The notes under the pieces are model-generated. The model had not been told where the DNA came from and did not search any database. It was given only the letters and a program-made list of their open reading frames with translations. A DNA stretch of 64,000 nt from Acinetobacter ursingii DSM 16037 = CIP 107286 (GTDB taxonomy: Bacteria > Pseudomonadota > Gammaproteobacteria > Pseudomonadales > Moraxellaceae). This document shows positions 45,027 to 54,878 of the stretch, piece after piece (position 1 is the first letter of the stretch; the number at the start of each line of letters is the position of its first letter). The stretch is from positions 62,001 through 126,000 of the forward strand of contig NZ_KB849719.1 of NCBI RefSeq assembly GCF_000368825.1, in the 5' to 3' direction. The position numbers and the translations under genes are program-made.

Positions 45027-45118
45027 AAGTCACCTAATTCAGCTTAAAATTGACGTAGAGTATAGCTCATATACATGGTGATCAAAATCACCAGTTCAAG
45101 GGTAATTTTGATAGAAAA

Positions 45119-46177
45119 TTAACTTTTTTGTTGCGCATCCTGAATTTCTTCATTTAAACGCAAATAACTTTCAAGTCTGCGCGGTAAAATTTCACCCGCG
45201 ACAACCGCATTTTTGAGTGCGCACTGTTTTTCATGCGTATGCGTACAATTACGGAATTGGCAATGTCCCAAGTGCGCTGCAATTTCTGGGAAGCCTTCAC
45301 GAATTTTATCGGCATTTAAATGCCAAAGCCCAAATTCACGTATCCCAGGAGAATCAATCAACGCACCATTTTGACCAAAACTGATCAACCGAGTGGACGT
45401 GGTGGTGTGTTGTCCCAATGCCGAGTTCTCTGAAATGATATTGGTTTTTTGTTCTGCATCTGGCACGATGGCATTGATGAGTGAACTTTTACCCACACCA
45501 GACTGCCCAACAAATGCCACGGTTTCACCATCGAGTCGTTCACGTAACGCTGATAAATCACCTTTGGCCTGACAAATCAGACTTTCATAACCCAGCGCCT
45601 TATATTCATCGAGCAAGGTCAAAATTGGATCATGGTCTTGTAGTAAATCAGATTTATTGAGTACCAACAGCGCAGGGATATTGGCGTCTGCACAGGCGAC
45701 TAAATATCGATCAATCAGACTCGGTGCAGGTTCTGGCAATGGCGCAAAGACAATCACAATCAGACTGATATTGGCCGCCACAGGTTTGACTTTATGGTAG
45801 CGATCAGGACGAGTGAGTAAGGATTGGCGTGGATGAATGGCAGTAATAATGCCTAAACCTGTATTGGGATCGGCCTGCCATTTGACTCGATCACCTGTGA
45901 CCAAGAGTTCAAGATTGGTGCGCGTATGACAACGCCAGACACTGCCGATTTCTATGGGTTTCCAAAAAGGTTCTGGTTCACCCTCAGCAACTACGGGTTT
46001 TTCAGGATGAGGCTCGGGTACTGATAAAGCCTGTACTTCAAGTTGGCGACCATAGTGCTGCACAACCAAGCCTTCCAGATCATGAGAAGTCTCGATTTCC
46101 TCTTGGCGTGCCTTATGCTGTTTGTCTATGCGGCGTTGCTGTTGTTCAGTTAAACGCCGTTTACGAATTAGAGCCAT
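45119..46177 (-). CDS. rsgA: Small ribosomal subunit biogenesis GTPase RsgA
   Basis: RsgA (YjeQ) is a late-acting GTPase that checks the 30S decoding centre and helps release RbfA. The 352-residue protein has an N-terminal basic tail and OB fold, then a circularly permuted GTPase: G4 (LLVLNKSDLL), G1 (VAFVGQSGVGKSSLINAI), and G3 (IDSPGIREFGLW). A C-terminal zinc finger is present (GHCQFRNCTHTHEKQCAL). It is divergent from orn, the E. coli arrangement. Confidence 0.97.
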   Translation of the reverse strand: MALIRKRRLTEQQQRRIDKQHKARQEEIETSHDLEGLVVQHYGRQLEVQALSVPEPHPEKPVVAEGEPEPFWKPIEIGSVWRCHTRTNLELLVTGDRVKWQADPNTGLGIITAIHPRQSLLTRPDRYHKVKPVAANISLIVIVFAPLPEPAPSLIDRYLVACADANIPALLVLNKSDLLQDHDPILTLLDEYKALGYESLICQAKGDLSALRERLDGETVAFVGQSGVGKSSLINAIVPDAEQKTNIISENSALGQHTTTSTRLISFGQNGALIDSPGIREFGLWHLNADKIREGFPEIAAHLGHCQFRNCTHTHEKQCALKNAVVAGEILPRRLESYLRLNEEIQDAQQKS

Positions 46178-46298
46178 TCATTCCTAAAACCCACTGTTTG
46201 AGGTGGCAAAAATAGCATGAACTGGCTATGGAATTACAGCCAAGATGTAATTAATTTGCTACTATTGATGTTTTTCAAGCCTTTAAGATTCCATATTC

Positions 46299-46850
46299 AT
46301 GAGCAGCACATTAGATACACGGTTAATCTGGATTGACCTCGAAATGACTGGTTTAGATACAGACAATGACCAGATTATTGAAGTTGCAACGATTATTACA
46401 GATGATCATTTAAATATTTTGGCAGAAGGTCCAGTTTTGGCGGTGCATCAGCCAGATCGTATTTTAAATGCTATGGATGAATGGAATACACGTCAACATG
46501 GACAGTCCGGCTTGATTGAACGTGTGCGTCGTAGCAAATTAACCGCTCAGGATGCAGAGCAGCAAACGCTTGAATTTTTAAAAAAATGGGTCAGCCCAAA
46601 AAGCTCGCCCATGTGTGGTAATTCGATCTGTCAGGATCGCCGTTTCTTACATCGTTTGATGCCTGAACTCGAACAATTTTTTCATTACCGTAATTTGGAC
46701 GTGTCGAGTGTGAAAGAACTGGCTAAACGCTGGCGTCCAGAAATCATGAGCGGCTTGAAAAAGAATGCTTCGCATTTAGCGATGGATGATATTCGTGATT
46801 CGATCGCCGAGCTGAAATATTATCGTGAATACTTTTTTATTAAGAACTAA
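46299..46850 (+). CDS. orn: Oligoribonuclease
   Basis: Orn degrades 2-5 nt RNAs to mononucleotides and removes pGpG from c-di-GMP turnover. The 183-residue DEDDh exonuclease has Exo I ([20 protein letters not shown]), Exo II ([20 protein letters not shown]) and Exo III with the catalytic His ([20 protein letters not shown]). It is divergent from rsgA. Its terminator, about 65 bp downstream, is interrupted by an insertion sequence. Confidence 0.97.
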   Translation: MSSTLDTRLIWIDLEMTGLDTDNDQIIEVATIITDDHLNILAEGPVLAVHQPDRILNAMDEWNTRQHGQSGLIERVRRSKLTAQDAEQQTLEFLKKWVSPKSSPMCGNSICQDRRFLHRLMPELEQFFHYRNLDVSSVKELAKRWRPEIMSGLKKNASHLAMDDIRDSIAELKYYREYFFIKN

Positions 46851-46921
46851 TCAATTAGAAAATAAAACGATACGTTAATGATTTTGTATAGATTGGATAA
46901 AATTTACTGACAAAAAAAGCA

Positions 46922-46931
46922 CCCCGAAAGG
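46922..46931. repeat. Left 10-bp target site duplication
   Basis: CCCCGAAAGG, directly before the left inverted repeat, is repeated exactly at 48203-48212 after the right one. The limits are ambiguous by one to two bases because the target and the IS end share G/C. Confidence 0.9.
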
Positions 46932-48202
46932 CACTGCTGTCCCACAAATATCACAAGAAGAACCTCAATTGAGGTTCTTCTTGTTTTCGCCATTTTTTAT
47001 CAGGCACAAAGAGTGACCTTAAAAGTTTCCTTTCAAATAAATTAACCTGAATAATTCGCAGTAAACGCTGAACACTCCATTCTTCTTGTGCCATGTGTTT
47101 AGCGAAGTTCACAAGCAAATAGGCGATTAATGCAATCCATATTTGCGTTAGTATTGCATTGCGGCTTCGACCTAGAAATGACTTCAGTTTTAAATTCTGC
47201 TTGATGGCTTTAAAGAATAACTCAATCTTCCAGCGGTCTTTATAAATTGCAGCAATCGTGGATGCTGCCAGATGAAAGTTGTTGCTCAGAAATTCGAATG
47301 TTCTTTTCTTATCTGTATCATAAAATTCTATACGTCTTAATAACTTAGGTGCGCCTCTTTTCTTGGCATGCGCACTGCTTAATTCAATATATTCATCCGC
47401 AATAATGCCTTTAGTCGCTAATACGCTGCGGCTTGATTTAACTTGATAAACTGTCTTTGGGCGTAGCCGAGTTACGAAGCTGACTTTCTGATGTGTCAAC
47501 TGAGCAAACCATTGATAATCAACATATCCTTTATCAAAGACGATAATGCTGCCAGCAGGAAATTTAAATGCTCTGCCTTGCACCATATCATTTTCAATAC
47601 CATTCCCAAGCGCTACAAATTCAGGAATGGTATTGCTGTGATTTAAGCCAACACTTAGTTTAATACTGGCTTTGGATTCATGCACTTTTGCCCACTCACA
47701 CAATGACAGTGAAAGATCAATATGACTGGCATCTAGTGAATACAGAGGATTCTTGAATCTAAATTTATGTGCAGTTTTAGAGTTTTCACAGTGCTGAAGC
47801 AGCTGCGTGAACAATTGCTGATACAGGCTGGCGGGCTGTTCTTTATTGAGTCTTGCTAAGGTGCTTCGCGCAATTCTTTTCGCGCCAAGATGATAGAGCT
47901 TTTCCTGCTGGGATTCGAGATTGGATTGAATATCTCTCAGACTTTGCCTACAGGAAAGTTGGGACATCAAAATAGCAATAAATTGATCCCATCGTGTTGC
48001 AGATCTTAATTTTTGTCCTTGATGGTGTTGTTTTGCGAGACGTTCAAAATCTTGTCTTAAAATAGGTTTGAGTAATTGATGAAATACAGTATTCTGATGT
48101 GACAAAACCTGAATCCTTGTAGTTGAAGTGTTTGTTCGCACTTATATTTTAACTACTTTGGACTCAGGTTTTTTATTTAACTCTAAGTATGGGACAGCAG
48201 TG
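46932..48202 (-). mobile_element. IS4-family insertion sequence, complete (1271 bp)
   Basis: The element is bounded by perfect 13-bp inverted repeats CACTGCTGTCCCA (46932-46944) and its complement (48190-48202), extended imperfectly to about 18 bp. A 10-bp direct target duplication flanks it, in the range typical of the IS4 subgroup. It carries a single intact transposase gene on the minus strand. It is inserted in the loop of the terminator between the convergent orn and fumA genes. I cannot name the exact IS without a database. Confidence 0.95.
46951..48141 (-). CDS. IS4-family transposase
   Basis: A 396-residue DDE transposase without frameshift. The first catalytic Asp is probably in PLYSLDASHIDLSLSL, the second in SIIVFDKGYVDYQWFAQL, and the diagnostic YREK signature (Y-x2-R-x3-E-x6-K) is complete in IYKDRWKIELFFKAIKQNLK with the catalytic Glu. 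The start is GTG at 48141. Its C-terminal end lies only 7 bp inside the left inverted repeat. All features predict an active enzyme. Confidence 0.95.
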   Translation of the reverse strand: MRTNTSTTRIQVLSHQNTVFHQLLKPILRQDFERLAKQHHQGQKLRSATRWDQFIAILMSQLSCRQSLRDIQSNLESQQEKLYHLGAKRIARSTLARLNKEQPASLYQQLFTQLLQHCENSKTAHKFRFKNPLYSLDASHIDLSLSLCEWAKVHESKASIKLSVGLNHSNTIPEFVALGNGIENDMVQGRAFKFPAGSIIVFDKGYVDYQWFAQLTHQKVSFVTRLRPKTVYQVKSSRSVLATKGIIADEYIELSSAHAKKRGAPKLLRRIEFYDTDKKRTFEFLSNNFHLAASTIAAIYKDRWKIELFFKAIKQNLKLKSFLGRSRNAILTQIWIALIAYLLVNFAKHMAQEEWSVQRLLRIIQVNLFERKLLRSLFVPDKKWRKQEEPQLRFFL

Positions 48203-48212
48203 CCCCGAAAGG
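48203..48212. repeat. Right 10-bp target site duplication
   Basis: CCCCGAAAGG after the right inverted repeat, identical to the left copy at 46922-46931. Together with the downstream TGCTTT it restores half of the broken terminator. Confidence 0.9.
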
Positions 48213-48239
48213 TGCTTTCTTTATATCTTAGATAAGTAT

Positions 48240-49766
48240 TTAAACTGCCGCAGCATCAGTAACTGGAATTTTACCAATCTTGGCTTGCCAGATTTTAGGC
48301 GCAATCGCATGAATGGATGTACCATTCACATCAACAGCCACTGAAACAGGCATGTCTTCAACCACAAATTTGTAGATCGCTTCCATACCTAAGTCAGCAA
48401 AGGCAACCACTTCAGCTTCACGCACCGCTTTAGACACCAGATAAGCTGCACCACCGACTGCCATGAGGTAAGTCGCTTTATTGTCCTTAATGGCTTCAAT
48501 CGCCGTTGGACCACGATCTGCTTTACCAATCATGCCGAACAGGCCAGTGTGTTCAAGTACTTTACGGGTGAACTTATCCATACGGGTTGCGGTTGTCGGA
48601 CCAGCAGGGCCAACCACTTCATCGCCTACTGGATCAACTGGACCCACGTAATAGATAAATTTACCTTTAAGATCAACAGGTAATTCTTCGCCGTTGTCGA
48701 TCATATCGACCATACGTTTATGTGCTGCATCACGACCTGTATACATGGTACCACTCAGCAATAAGGTATCACCCGGCTGCCATGAGTTCATTTCTTCCTG
48801 AGTAATGGTATCTAAATTCACACGTTTAGATTTAGATGAATCCCATGTTACAGCAGGATAATCTTCAAGTTTTGGTGCCTGAATATGAGCAACACCAGAA
48901 CCATCTAGTTGGAAATGTGCATGACGAGTCGCCGCACAATTTGGAATCATACCGACAGGTTTGCTCGCAGCATGGCAAGGATAATCCTTGATTTTAATAT
49001 CCAGTACTGTGGTTAAACCACCAAGACCTTGCGCGCCAATTCCGAGTGCATTGACTTTCTCAAAGATCTCGATACGAAGTTCTTCCATTTTGCTTTGAGG
49101 GCCGCGACGAAGCAATTCGTCCATGTTGATTTCTTCCATCAATGCTTCTTTGGCAAGCATCATGGCTTTTTCAGCAGTACCGCCAATCCCGATCCCGAGC
49201 ATGCCCGGTGGACACCAGCCTGCACCCATGGTTGGAACAGTTTTCAGTACCCAATCCACAATCGAATCAGATGGATTTAACATCGCAAGTTTCGATTTAT
49301 TTTCTGAACCGCCACCTTTGGCTGCAACCGTAATATCTACTTTATTACCCGGAACGAGTTTATAGTGGATCACCGCAGGGGTGTTGTCTTTGGTATTTTT
49401 ACGACCAAAAGCAGGATCAGCTAAAACAGAAGCACGAAGTACATTAGAGTTCTCTAAATAACCCTGACGTACACCTTCATTAATGGCATCATCCAAGCTC
49501 ATGCTAAGATCAAATTTAACGTCTAAGCCCACTTCAAGGAAAACGTTGACGATCCCCGTATCCTGACAGATTGGGCGATGACCCTCTGCGCACATACGCG
49601 AGTTAATCAGGATTTGTGCAATCGCGTCTTTAGCAGCTTGGTTTTCTTCACGATCATAGGCACGACTCATGGCTTGAATAAAGTCTTGCGGGTGATAGTA
49701 AGAAATGAATTGAAGGGCATCCTTGACCGAAGTGATCAAGTCATCTTGTTTGATAATTGTGGTCAT
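48240..49766 (-). CDS. fumA: Class I fumarate hydratase (iron-sulfur)
   Basis: A 508-residue oxygen-sensitive [4Fe-4S] fumarase that interconverts fumarate and malate in the TCA cycle. N-terminal alpha-subunit features are CAEGHRPICQDTGIVNVFLE, the KGGGSENKSKLAMLNPSD loop and GWCPPGMLGIGIGGTAEKAM with a cluster Cys. The beta-subunit domain carries GRDAAHKRMVDMI and IYYVGPVDPVGDEVVGPAGP. The length matches FumA/FumB (about 548) loosely and class I bacterial homologues well. Its own terminator is split by the IS. The IS could lead to readthrough from its transposase gene into orn antisense only. Confidence 0.94.
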   Translation of the reverse strand: MTTIIKQDDLITSVKDALQFISYYHPQDFIQAMSRAYDREENQAAKDAIAQILINSRMCAEGHRPICQDTGIVNVFLEVGLDVKFDLSMSLDDAINEGVRQGYLENSNVLRASVLADPAFGRKNTKDNTPAVIHYKLVPGNKVDITVAAKGGGSENKSKLAMLNPSDSIVDWVLKTVPTMGAGWCPPGMLGIGIGGTAEKAMMLAKEALMEEINMDELLRRGPQSKMEELRIEIFEKVNALGIGAQGLGGLTTVLDIKIKDYPCHAASKPVGMIPNCAATRHAHFQLDGSGVAHIQAPKLEDYPAVTWDSSKSKRVNLDTITQEEMNSWQPGDTLLLSGTMYTGRDAAHKRMVDMIDNGEELPVDLKGKFIYYVGPVDPVGDEVVGPAGPTTATRMDKFTRKVLEHTGLFGMIGKADRGPTAIEAIKDNKATYLMAVGGAAYLVSKAVREAEVVAFADLGMEAIYKFVVEDMPVSVAVDVNGTSIHAIAPKIWQAKIGKIPVTDAAAV

Positions 49767-49923
49767 ATCAAAAATCTCTTGAGCGGGCAGTTAGCTAGCG
49801 GCAAAGATTATATGACAAAATGACACTGCTGTGGGCGGTTTTGCCGAGATTTTGGTCGAAGGTCTAAGCTTTTAAAATCAGATTAAAATACCCATCAAAA
49901 TGATGAAAAAAGAGTGAAAATAA

Positions 49924-50547
49924 ATGAATAATGAGCGTTTAGCCCAAAAAATCATTCAAATTTATCAAAAATATGGACGCGACTGGACAGAGCTTCGCGG
50001 TGATTATCTCTATGAAAAAGCTTGGCTAGATCGTTTTTTGGCATTATTACCATCCACTGATGCAAACGTATTGGATTTAGGTTGTGGTTCAGGTCAACCG
50101 ATTGCAGCGTATCTCATCGAAAATGGCTGTCAGGTGACAGGGGTAGATCGCTCAGAGGTGATGTTGGAAATGGCGCGGGAATCTTTTCCTGAACAGACAT
50201 GGATCAATGCCGATATGCGACATTTTCGTTTTGATCAACAGTTTGATGGCATTTTGGCATGGGATAGTTTTTTCCATCTCACTCCAGATGATCAACGTGA
50301 AATGTTTGCACAGTTTTCAGCGCATGCAAAGCACGGAGCCGCCCTGATGTTTACCAGTGGTCCGAGTCATGGTGAGGCGATTGGAGAGATGTTTGGAGAG
50401 CCTTTGTACCATGCCAGTTTGGATGCCGAAGAATACCGCGCATTATTGGCTCAATATGGTTTTGATGTAGTTAAAATGGTTGCAGAAGATGCTGAATGCA
50501 CAGGGCATACCGTTTGGCTGGCAAAAAAAATGAAATATATTCCATGA
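49924..50547 (+). CDS. Class I SAM-dependent methyltransferase
   Basis: A 207-residue Rossmann methyltransferase with motif I VLDLGCGSGQPIAAYL, the acidic motif II GVDRSEVMLEMARESF and motif III INADMRHFRFDQQFDGIL. The closest families are small generic methyltransferases acting on metabolites. The DWTELRGDYLYEKAWLDRFL start is also common in that group. The substrate is unknown. It is divergent from fumA and has no evident operon partner. Confidence 0.88.
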   Translation: MNNERLAQKIIQIYQKYGRDWTELRGDYLYEKAWLDRFLALLPSTDANVLDLGCGSGQPIAAYLIENGCQVTGVDRSEVMLEMARESFPEQTWINADMRHFRFDQQFDGILAWDSFFHLTPDDQREMFAQFSAHAKHGAALMFTSGPSHGEAIGEMFGEPLYHASLDAEEYRALLAQYGFDVVKMVAEDAECTGHTVWLAKKMKYIP

Positions 50548-50708
50548 TGAATTAATGACCATGTAGGCGAATATTGCATCCATAAAAATATAGTTTTATC
50601 TACATTACAAAATGAAAAACTATGTCCTAAAAATAGTCATATTCTTTACAGGGTTGTCGGCATAAGATGAGAATGATTTCTATCACAAAGATCAAAAAGG
50701 AATAAAAA

Positions 50709-51350
50709 ATGACCAGTGAAGCCATTCGTGATCCAAAGCAAGATCATCTATTAACACCTCAAAATTCAGCTTTTATTTGTATCGATTATCAACCAGTACA
50801 AGTTAACTCGATTGCTTCGATGGATCGTCAACTTTTAATCAATAATATTGTCGGCAGTGCCAAAGCTGCGATTGTTTATGGCTTACCGATTATTCATTCA
50901 ACGGTAAATGTCAAAACAGGTTTAAACAAACCACCGATTCCTCAGTTACGTAAAGTGTTGGCAGATTATCCAACTTATGACCGTACTTCTATTAACTCTT
51001 GGGAAGATGTCGAGTTTAAAGAAGCTGTTAAGGCTACGGGTCGCAAAAAACTGATTATGACTGCGCTTTGGACAGAAGCTTGTTTAACCTTTCCAGCACT
51101 CGATGCGCTACAGGAAGGCTACGAAGTCTATGTGGTTGCTGATGCAGTAGGTGGAACCTCATTGGCTGCTCACGAGGCTGCATTACGCCGTATTGAACAG
51201 GCGGGCGGTAAATTAATTAGTGTGGCGCAATTATTCTGTGAATTACAACGTGACTGGCAACGTAAAGAAACAGTGCCTGATTTTATCAAATTATTCATTG
51301 AAACTGGCGGTACAGCAGGTATCCAGTTCTCTTATGATGCCAGTGAATAA
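50709..51350 (+). CDS. Isochorismatase-family cysteine hydrolase (YcaC-like)
   Basis: A 213-residue cysteine hydrolase. Catalytic residues are Asp26 (FICIDYQPVQVNS), a Lys in the following beta strand region (RKKLIMTALW) and Cys125 in WTEACLTFPALDALQEGYEV. The VVADAVGGTSLAAHEAALRR block is typical of YcaC, whose substrate is unknown. An AAGGA precedes the ATG. A strong terminator follows, shared with the convergent pta. Confidence 0.9.
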   Translation: MTSEAIRDPKQDHLLTPQNSAFICIDYQPVQVNSIASMDRQLLINNIVGSAKAAIVYGLPIIHSTVNVKTGLNKPPIPQLRKVLADYPTYDRTSINSWEDVEFKEAVKATGRKKLIMTALWTEACLTFPALDALQEGYEVYVVADAVGGTSLAAHEAALRRIEQAGGKLISVAQLFCELQRDWQRKETVPDFIKLFIETGGTAGIQFSYDASE

Positions 51351-51387
51351 AGATCAATTAAACTAAAATCATAATTTGGTTTTCATA

Positions 51388-51421
51388 AAAAAAGTCCCTT
51401 GAAATGTCAGGGACTTTTTTT
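51388..51421. terminator. Bidirectional terminator between the hydrolase and pta
   Basis: AAAAAAGTCCCT (51388-51399) pairs with AGGGACTTTTTT (51409-51420) around a 9-nt loop. Both strands end in T runs, serving two convergent genes. Confidence 0.92.
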
Positions 51422-51434
51422 ATAGGGTTATCAA

Positions 51435-53597
51435 TTAAGATGCTTTTGTAGCGGTTTTTGCTTCACCCTGTTGTTCAGCCTGAATGGCGGTGAGTGCAAT
51501 GGTAAACACAATATCATCGACCAACGCACCACGTGACAAATCATTCACTGGTTTATTTAGACCCTGTAACATCGGGCCAACACTGACTACATTGGCAGAG
51601 CGTTGAACTGCTTTATAAGTGGTATTTCCTGTATTTAAATCAGGGAAAATAAAGACATTGGCTCGACCTGCAACTTGAGAATCTGGTGCTTTTTGACGTC
51701 CGACACTTTCGACCGATGCGGCATCATATTGTAATGGCCCATCAATCAATAAATCTGGACGACGTTGTTTTGCAATTTGAGTCGCTTCAGCTACTTTCTC
51801 AACATCTGCGCCTGTTCCAGAAGTGCCTGTTGAGTAACTGATCATGGCAATACGTGGTTCAATACCAAAAGCTTTCGCCGAGTCCGCAGACTGAATCGCA
51901 ATTTCAGCCAATTGTTGCGCATCGGGATCAGGATTAATCGCGCAGTCACCATACACATAGACTTCATCGGGTAACAACATAAAGAAAATGGATGAAACCA
52001 GTGAATATTCGGGCGCAGTTTTAATCAACTGAAATGCAGGACGAACAGTATTGGCTGTGGTGTGAATGGCACCTGAAACCAAACCATCGACTTGATCTAA
52101 TGCCAGCATCATCGTGCCAAGAACCACCGTATCTTGAAGTTGCTCTTTGGCTTGTAATTCGTTTAGTTTGCCTTTGCGTAATTCGACCATTGGTGTGACA
52201 TATTGGTCTCGAATGGTATCTGGATCAATAATCTCCAGATCATCTGGAAGCTCAATGCCACGCGCTTTAGCCACATCCACCACAGATTCTGGCTTCGCGA
52301 GTAGGATACAATGTGCCAATCCACGTGACTGACAAATGGCAGCGGCCTGTACGGTACGCGGCTCATCGCCTTCGGGGAGTACAATTCGCTTTTTAGCCGC
52401 AATCGATTTTTGTACCAATTCATGACGAAAGGCAGAAGGGGATAAGCGAGGTCTGAGGTTACCATTGACTTGAGTTTTGAGCCATTCGGTATCGATATGG
52501 CTCGAAACGAAACGAGTGACTTGTTCGGCACGTTCAGTATCATCAACTGGAATTTCATTACCAAAATCTGCCAGACGTTGTGCGGTTTCCAGTGTGTTGA
52601 GTTGGGTATGTAAAATAGGTAAGCCGCGTTTAATCGCATGTTGGCAAAAATCCAGAATTTGGGTGGCTGGCGCTGTACGTTCGGTCAGCACCAGACCTGC
52701 CAAAGGAATCCCATTACTGGTTGCCAGACTACTTGCCAAAAGAACATCTGTACGTTCGGAAGCACTGATAATCAGTTCGCCGGCGACAAATTTATTGAGT
52801 TCATATTCAATGCTTGAAGCAATTAAACTGGAATGCAAAATGCGTCGTTGCTTGGCTTCACCCAAATGAACCCACTCACCATCAATCACCGAAGCAATGT
52901 CTAATGTACGTGGCACACTTAAAGTATTGCTAAAAGGCACCATCCCGATAATCGGCAATTCTTTGGTACCTAAATGACGATTGTATTTTTGTAGTTCCAG
53001 ACTAAATTTTTCAATTTCATCATTCAGGCGCAGCGAAGGATCGATGGTGAGAGGAATTTGAGCTGATTCTTCAGGCAAACCGCGTGTACGCATAAAGAGT
53101 ACGCCAGCAGTGCGATTTGAATTGACGCCACCAAACTGACGTAAATGTGATTCGATTCTTTCCGCGGTTTTTCGTGGATTTTGAATATCTGCGGTACTAA
53201 CCAAAATCACTTTGGCATCGAGTGCTTGTGCAAGCGCTGCATTCAATTCACTGGCAAAATGATCTTGTCCGTTGGGCAACAAGCCTTCAACAATAATTAC
53301 ATCCTGTTGAGCTGCAATCGTACGATGCAGGCTAACGGCTTCTTCAAGTAAATCATCCATTTCGCCTGCTGAAATATATTGCAGCAACTTTTCGTGAGAA
53401 ATTGACTGGACAGTATCACGTTGAAATAAATGCTGAAAGAGAGATGTGGTGCGATCAAACTGATTCTGATTTTCCTGAGAAAATGGTTTTAAAAACCCAG
53501 CTTTAATGCCGTTGCAATCCAGCGCATACACCATCCCCAAACAGGCTGAGGTTAAACCAACGCCTTCAGCGGTTGGAATCATTAAAATTGTATTCAT
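51435..53597 (-). CDS. pta: Phosphate acetyltransferase
   Basis: Pta converts acetyl-CoA and phosphate to acetyl phosphate and CoA. The 720-residue long form has an N-terminal P-loop-like domain (MIPTAEGVGLTSACLGMVYA), a middle DRTGG domain (IISASERTDVLLASSLATSN region) and the C-terminal PTA_PTB catalytic domain (RIVLPEGDEPRTVQAAAICQ, DGLVSGAIHTTANTVRPAFQ, ISYSTGTSGTGADVEKVAEA). It follows ackA on the same strand with an 81-bp gap, forming ackA-pta. Confidence 0.97.
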   Translation of the reverse strand: MNTILMIPTAEGVGLTSACLGMVYALDCNGIKAGFLKPFSQENQNQFDRTTSLFQHLFQRDTVQSISHEKLLQYISAGEMDDLLEEAVSLHRTIAAQQDVIIVEGLLPNGQDHFASELNAALAQALDAKVILVSTADIQNPRKTAERIESHLRQFGGVNSNRTAGVLFMRTRGLPEESAQIPLTIDPSLRLNDEIEKFSLELQKYNRHLGTKELPIIGMVPFSNTLSVPRTLDIASVIDGEWVHLGEAKQRRILHSSLIASSIEYELNKFVAGELIISASERTDVLLASSLATSNGIPLAGLVLTERTAPATQILDFCQHAIKRGLPILHTQLNTLETAQRLADFGNEIPVDDTERAEQVTRFVSSHIDTEWLKTQVNGNLRPRLSPSAFRHELVQKSIAAKKRIVLPEGDEPRTVQAAAICQSRGLAHCILLAKPESVVDVAKARGIELPDDLEIIDPDTIRDQYVTPMVELRKGKLNELQAKEQLQDTVVLGTMMLALDQVDGLVSGAIHTTANTVRPAFQLIKTAPEYSLVSSIFFMLLPDEVYVYGDCAINPDPDAQQLAEIAIQSADSAKAFGIEPRIAMISYSTGTSGTGADVEKVAEATQIAKQRRPDLLIDGPLQYDAASVESVGRQKAPDSQVAGRANVFIFPDLNTGNTTYKAVQRSANVVSVGPMLQGLNKPVNDLSRGALVDDIVFTIALTAIQAEQQGEAKTATKAS

Positions 53598-53678
53598 AAT
53601 GACCTTAAATAAAATTATATTTTTAACATTTGTATTTGGCCTATTGAGAGTACTGATCTCTCAATAAGCTCTGCATGA

Positions 53679-54878
53679 TTAGCCAATCACAACGTCAAGC
53701 TTTTTTGCCTGTTGCACCACTTGCTCAGTTTCTTTGGCAATACGACCTTCTTCATCTGTAGGAATCACCCAGATTTGTGGTCCTTGACCTACATCAATCC
53801 GGCCCTCTGTACCACGTTGTAGTGTATTGTTTTGATCTTTATCTAGTTTAAAACCAAAATGAGGTAGATATATCATGGTTTTTTCGCGGATATAGGCTGA
53901 GTTTTCCCCAATCCCACCTGTAAAAATCAGACCATCGATTTTGGGTAAACCGCAGCTTAAACCAGCTAATGACTTGGCTAAACGGTAACTGAATACTTCA
54001 ATGGCAAGTCTTGCATCTTCGTTGCCATTTTCTGAGGCTTCGATCAATGTGCGCATGTCATTAGATAAATTATCAGATAAACCTAACAACCCACTTTCTT
54101 TGTTGAGCATTTTATCAATCTTGTCGATATCCCAACCTAAGTTGTTGGCAATAAAACTATGAATACTTGGATCGACATCACCACTACGGGTTCCCATCAC
54201 GATCCCTTCAAGTGGGGTTAAACCCATCGAGGTATCAATACTTTCACCATTCCAGATGGCACAGGTCGAGCTACCATTGCCTAAATGTGCACTTAACCAG
54301 CCGCCTTGTCGGAATTGTCCAGCCAGTTCACTGGCGCGATCAGATACATACGCATGGCTTGTACCATGAAAGCCATAGCGGCGGACATAGTGTTCCGTGT
54401 AAAAGAATTTCGGCAAGGCATAGCGATAAGCATGTTCAGGCATTGTTTGATGAAATGCGGTATCGAATACAGCCACTTGGGGTAATTCGGGAAACAAACG
54501 CATAGTGGCATCAATACCAACCAAATGTGCAGGGTTATGTAAGGGTGCTAATGGCGTTGCAGCAACAATACGTTCAATAATTTCTGGGGTGAGTAATTCC
54601 GCTTTGGTTAATGTTCCACCATGGACCACACGATGTCCTATTGCCTGCGGCTTATAGTTGGCTAAGCGTGCCAACAATGTTTCAAGTGCTTTTTCATGGT
54701 CAGCGTGTGGAATGGATAATTCAAGGGGCTCACCGCCGACGGTAATCCCTTTAATACGAGCTTCTGCTGTGCCTAGATTTTCAGCCAAACCGTAAATACG
54801 GTTTTCACGACGATCTGAAACCAAAGCATATTTGATAGAGGAAGAACCACAGTTAATCACTAAAACGGATGTAGACAC
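53679..54878 (-). CDS. ackA: Acetate kinase
   Basis: AckA interconverts acetyl phosphate + ADP and acetate + ATP. The 399-residue ASKHA kinase has the N-terminal [16 protein letters not shown], the conserved [28 protein letters not shown] and [15 protein letters not shown] with the catalytic His/Arg, the phosphate-2 [20 protein letters not shown] and the adenosine [18 protein letters not shown]. It is the first gene of ackA-pta. A possible operator lies 84 bp upstream. Confidence 0.97.
   Translation of the reverse strand: MSTSVLVINCGSSSIKYALVSDRRENRIYGLAENLGTAEARIKGITVGGEPLELSIPHADHEKALETLLARLANYKPQAIGHRVVHGGTLTKAELLTPEIIERIVAATPLAPLHNPAHLVGIDATMRLFPELPQVAVFDTAFHQTMPEHAYRYALPKFFYTEHYVRRYGFHGTSHAYVSDRASELAGQFRQGGWLSAHLGNGSSTCAIWNGESIDTSMGLTPLEGIVMGTRSGDVDPSIHSFIANNLGWDIDKIDKMLNKESGLLGLSDNLSNDMRTLIEASENGNEDARLAIEVFSYRLAKSLAGLSCGLPKIDGLIFTGGIGENSAYIREKTMIYLPHFGFKLDKDQNNTLQRGTEGRIDVGQGPQIWVIPTDEEGRIAKETEQVVQQAKKLDVVIG

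Larger units (their letters stand above)
46916..48218. terminator. Orn/fumA terminator split by the insertion sequence
   Basis: Before insertion, AAAGCACC (46916-46923) and GGTGCTTT (48211-48218) would have been the two arms of an 8-bp bidirectional hairpin with a CCGAAA loop. The IS element with its duplicated target now separates the arms by about 1.3 kb. Each copy of the target site still holds one arm base-pair partner set, since the duplication covers the loop and the stem edges. Confidence 0.85.

Noticed and set aside
46922..46931. Other limits for the IS ends (8- or 9-bp target duplication)
   Set aside because: Only the 10-bp choice gives matching inverted repeats at both ends; 8 bp is possible with GCACTGC ends, but 10 bp fits the IS4 subgroup better.
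52163..52639. 158-codon minus-strand frame inside pta
   Set aside because: It is a frame-shifted shadow of the real pta gene; pta is complete and conserved and the shadow has no start signal or family.
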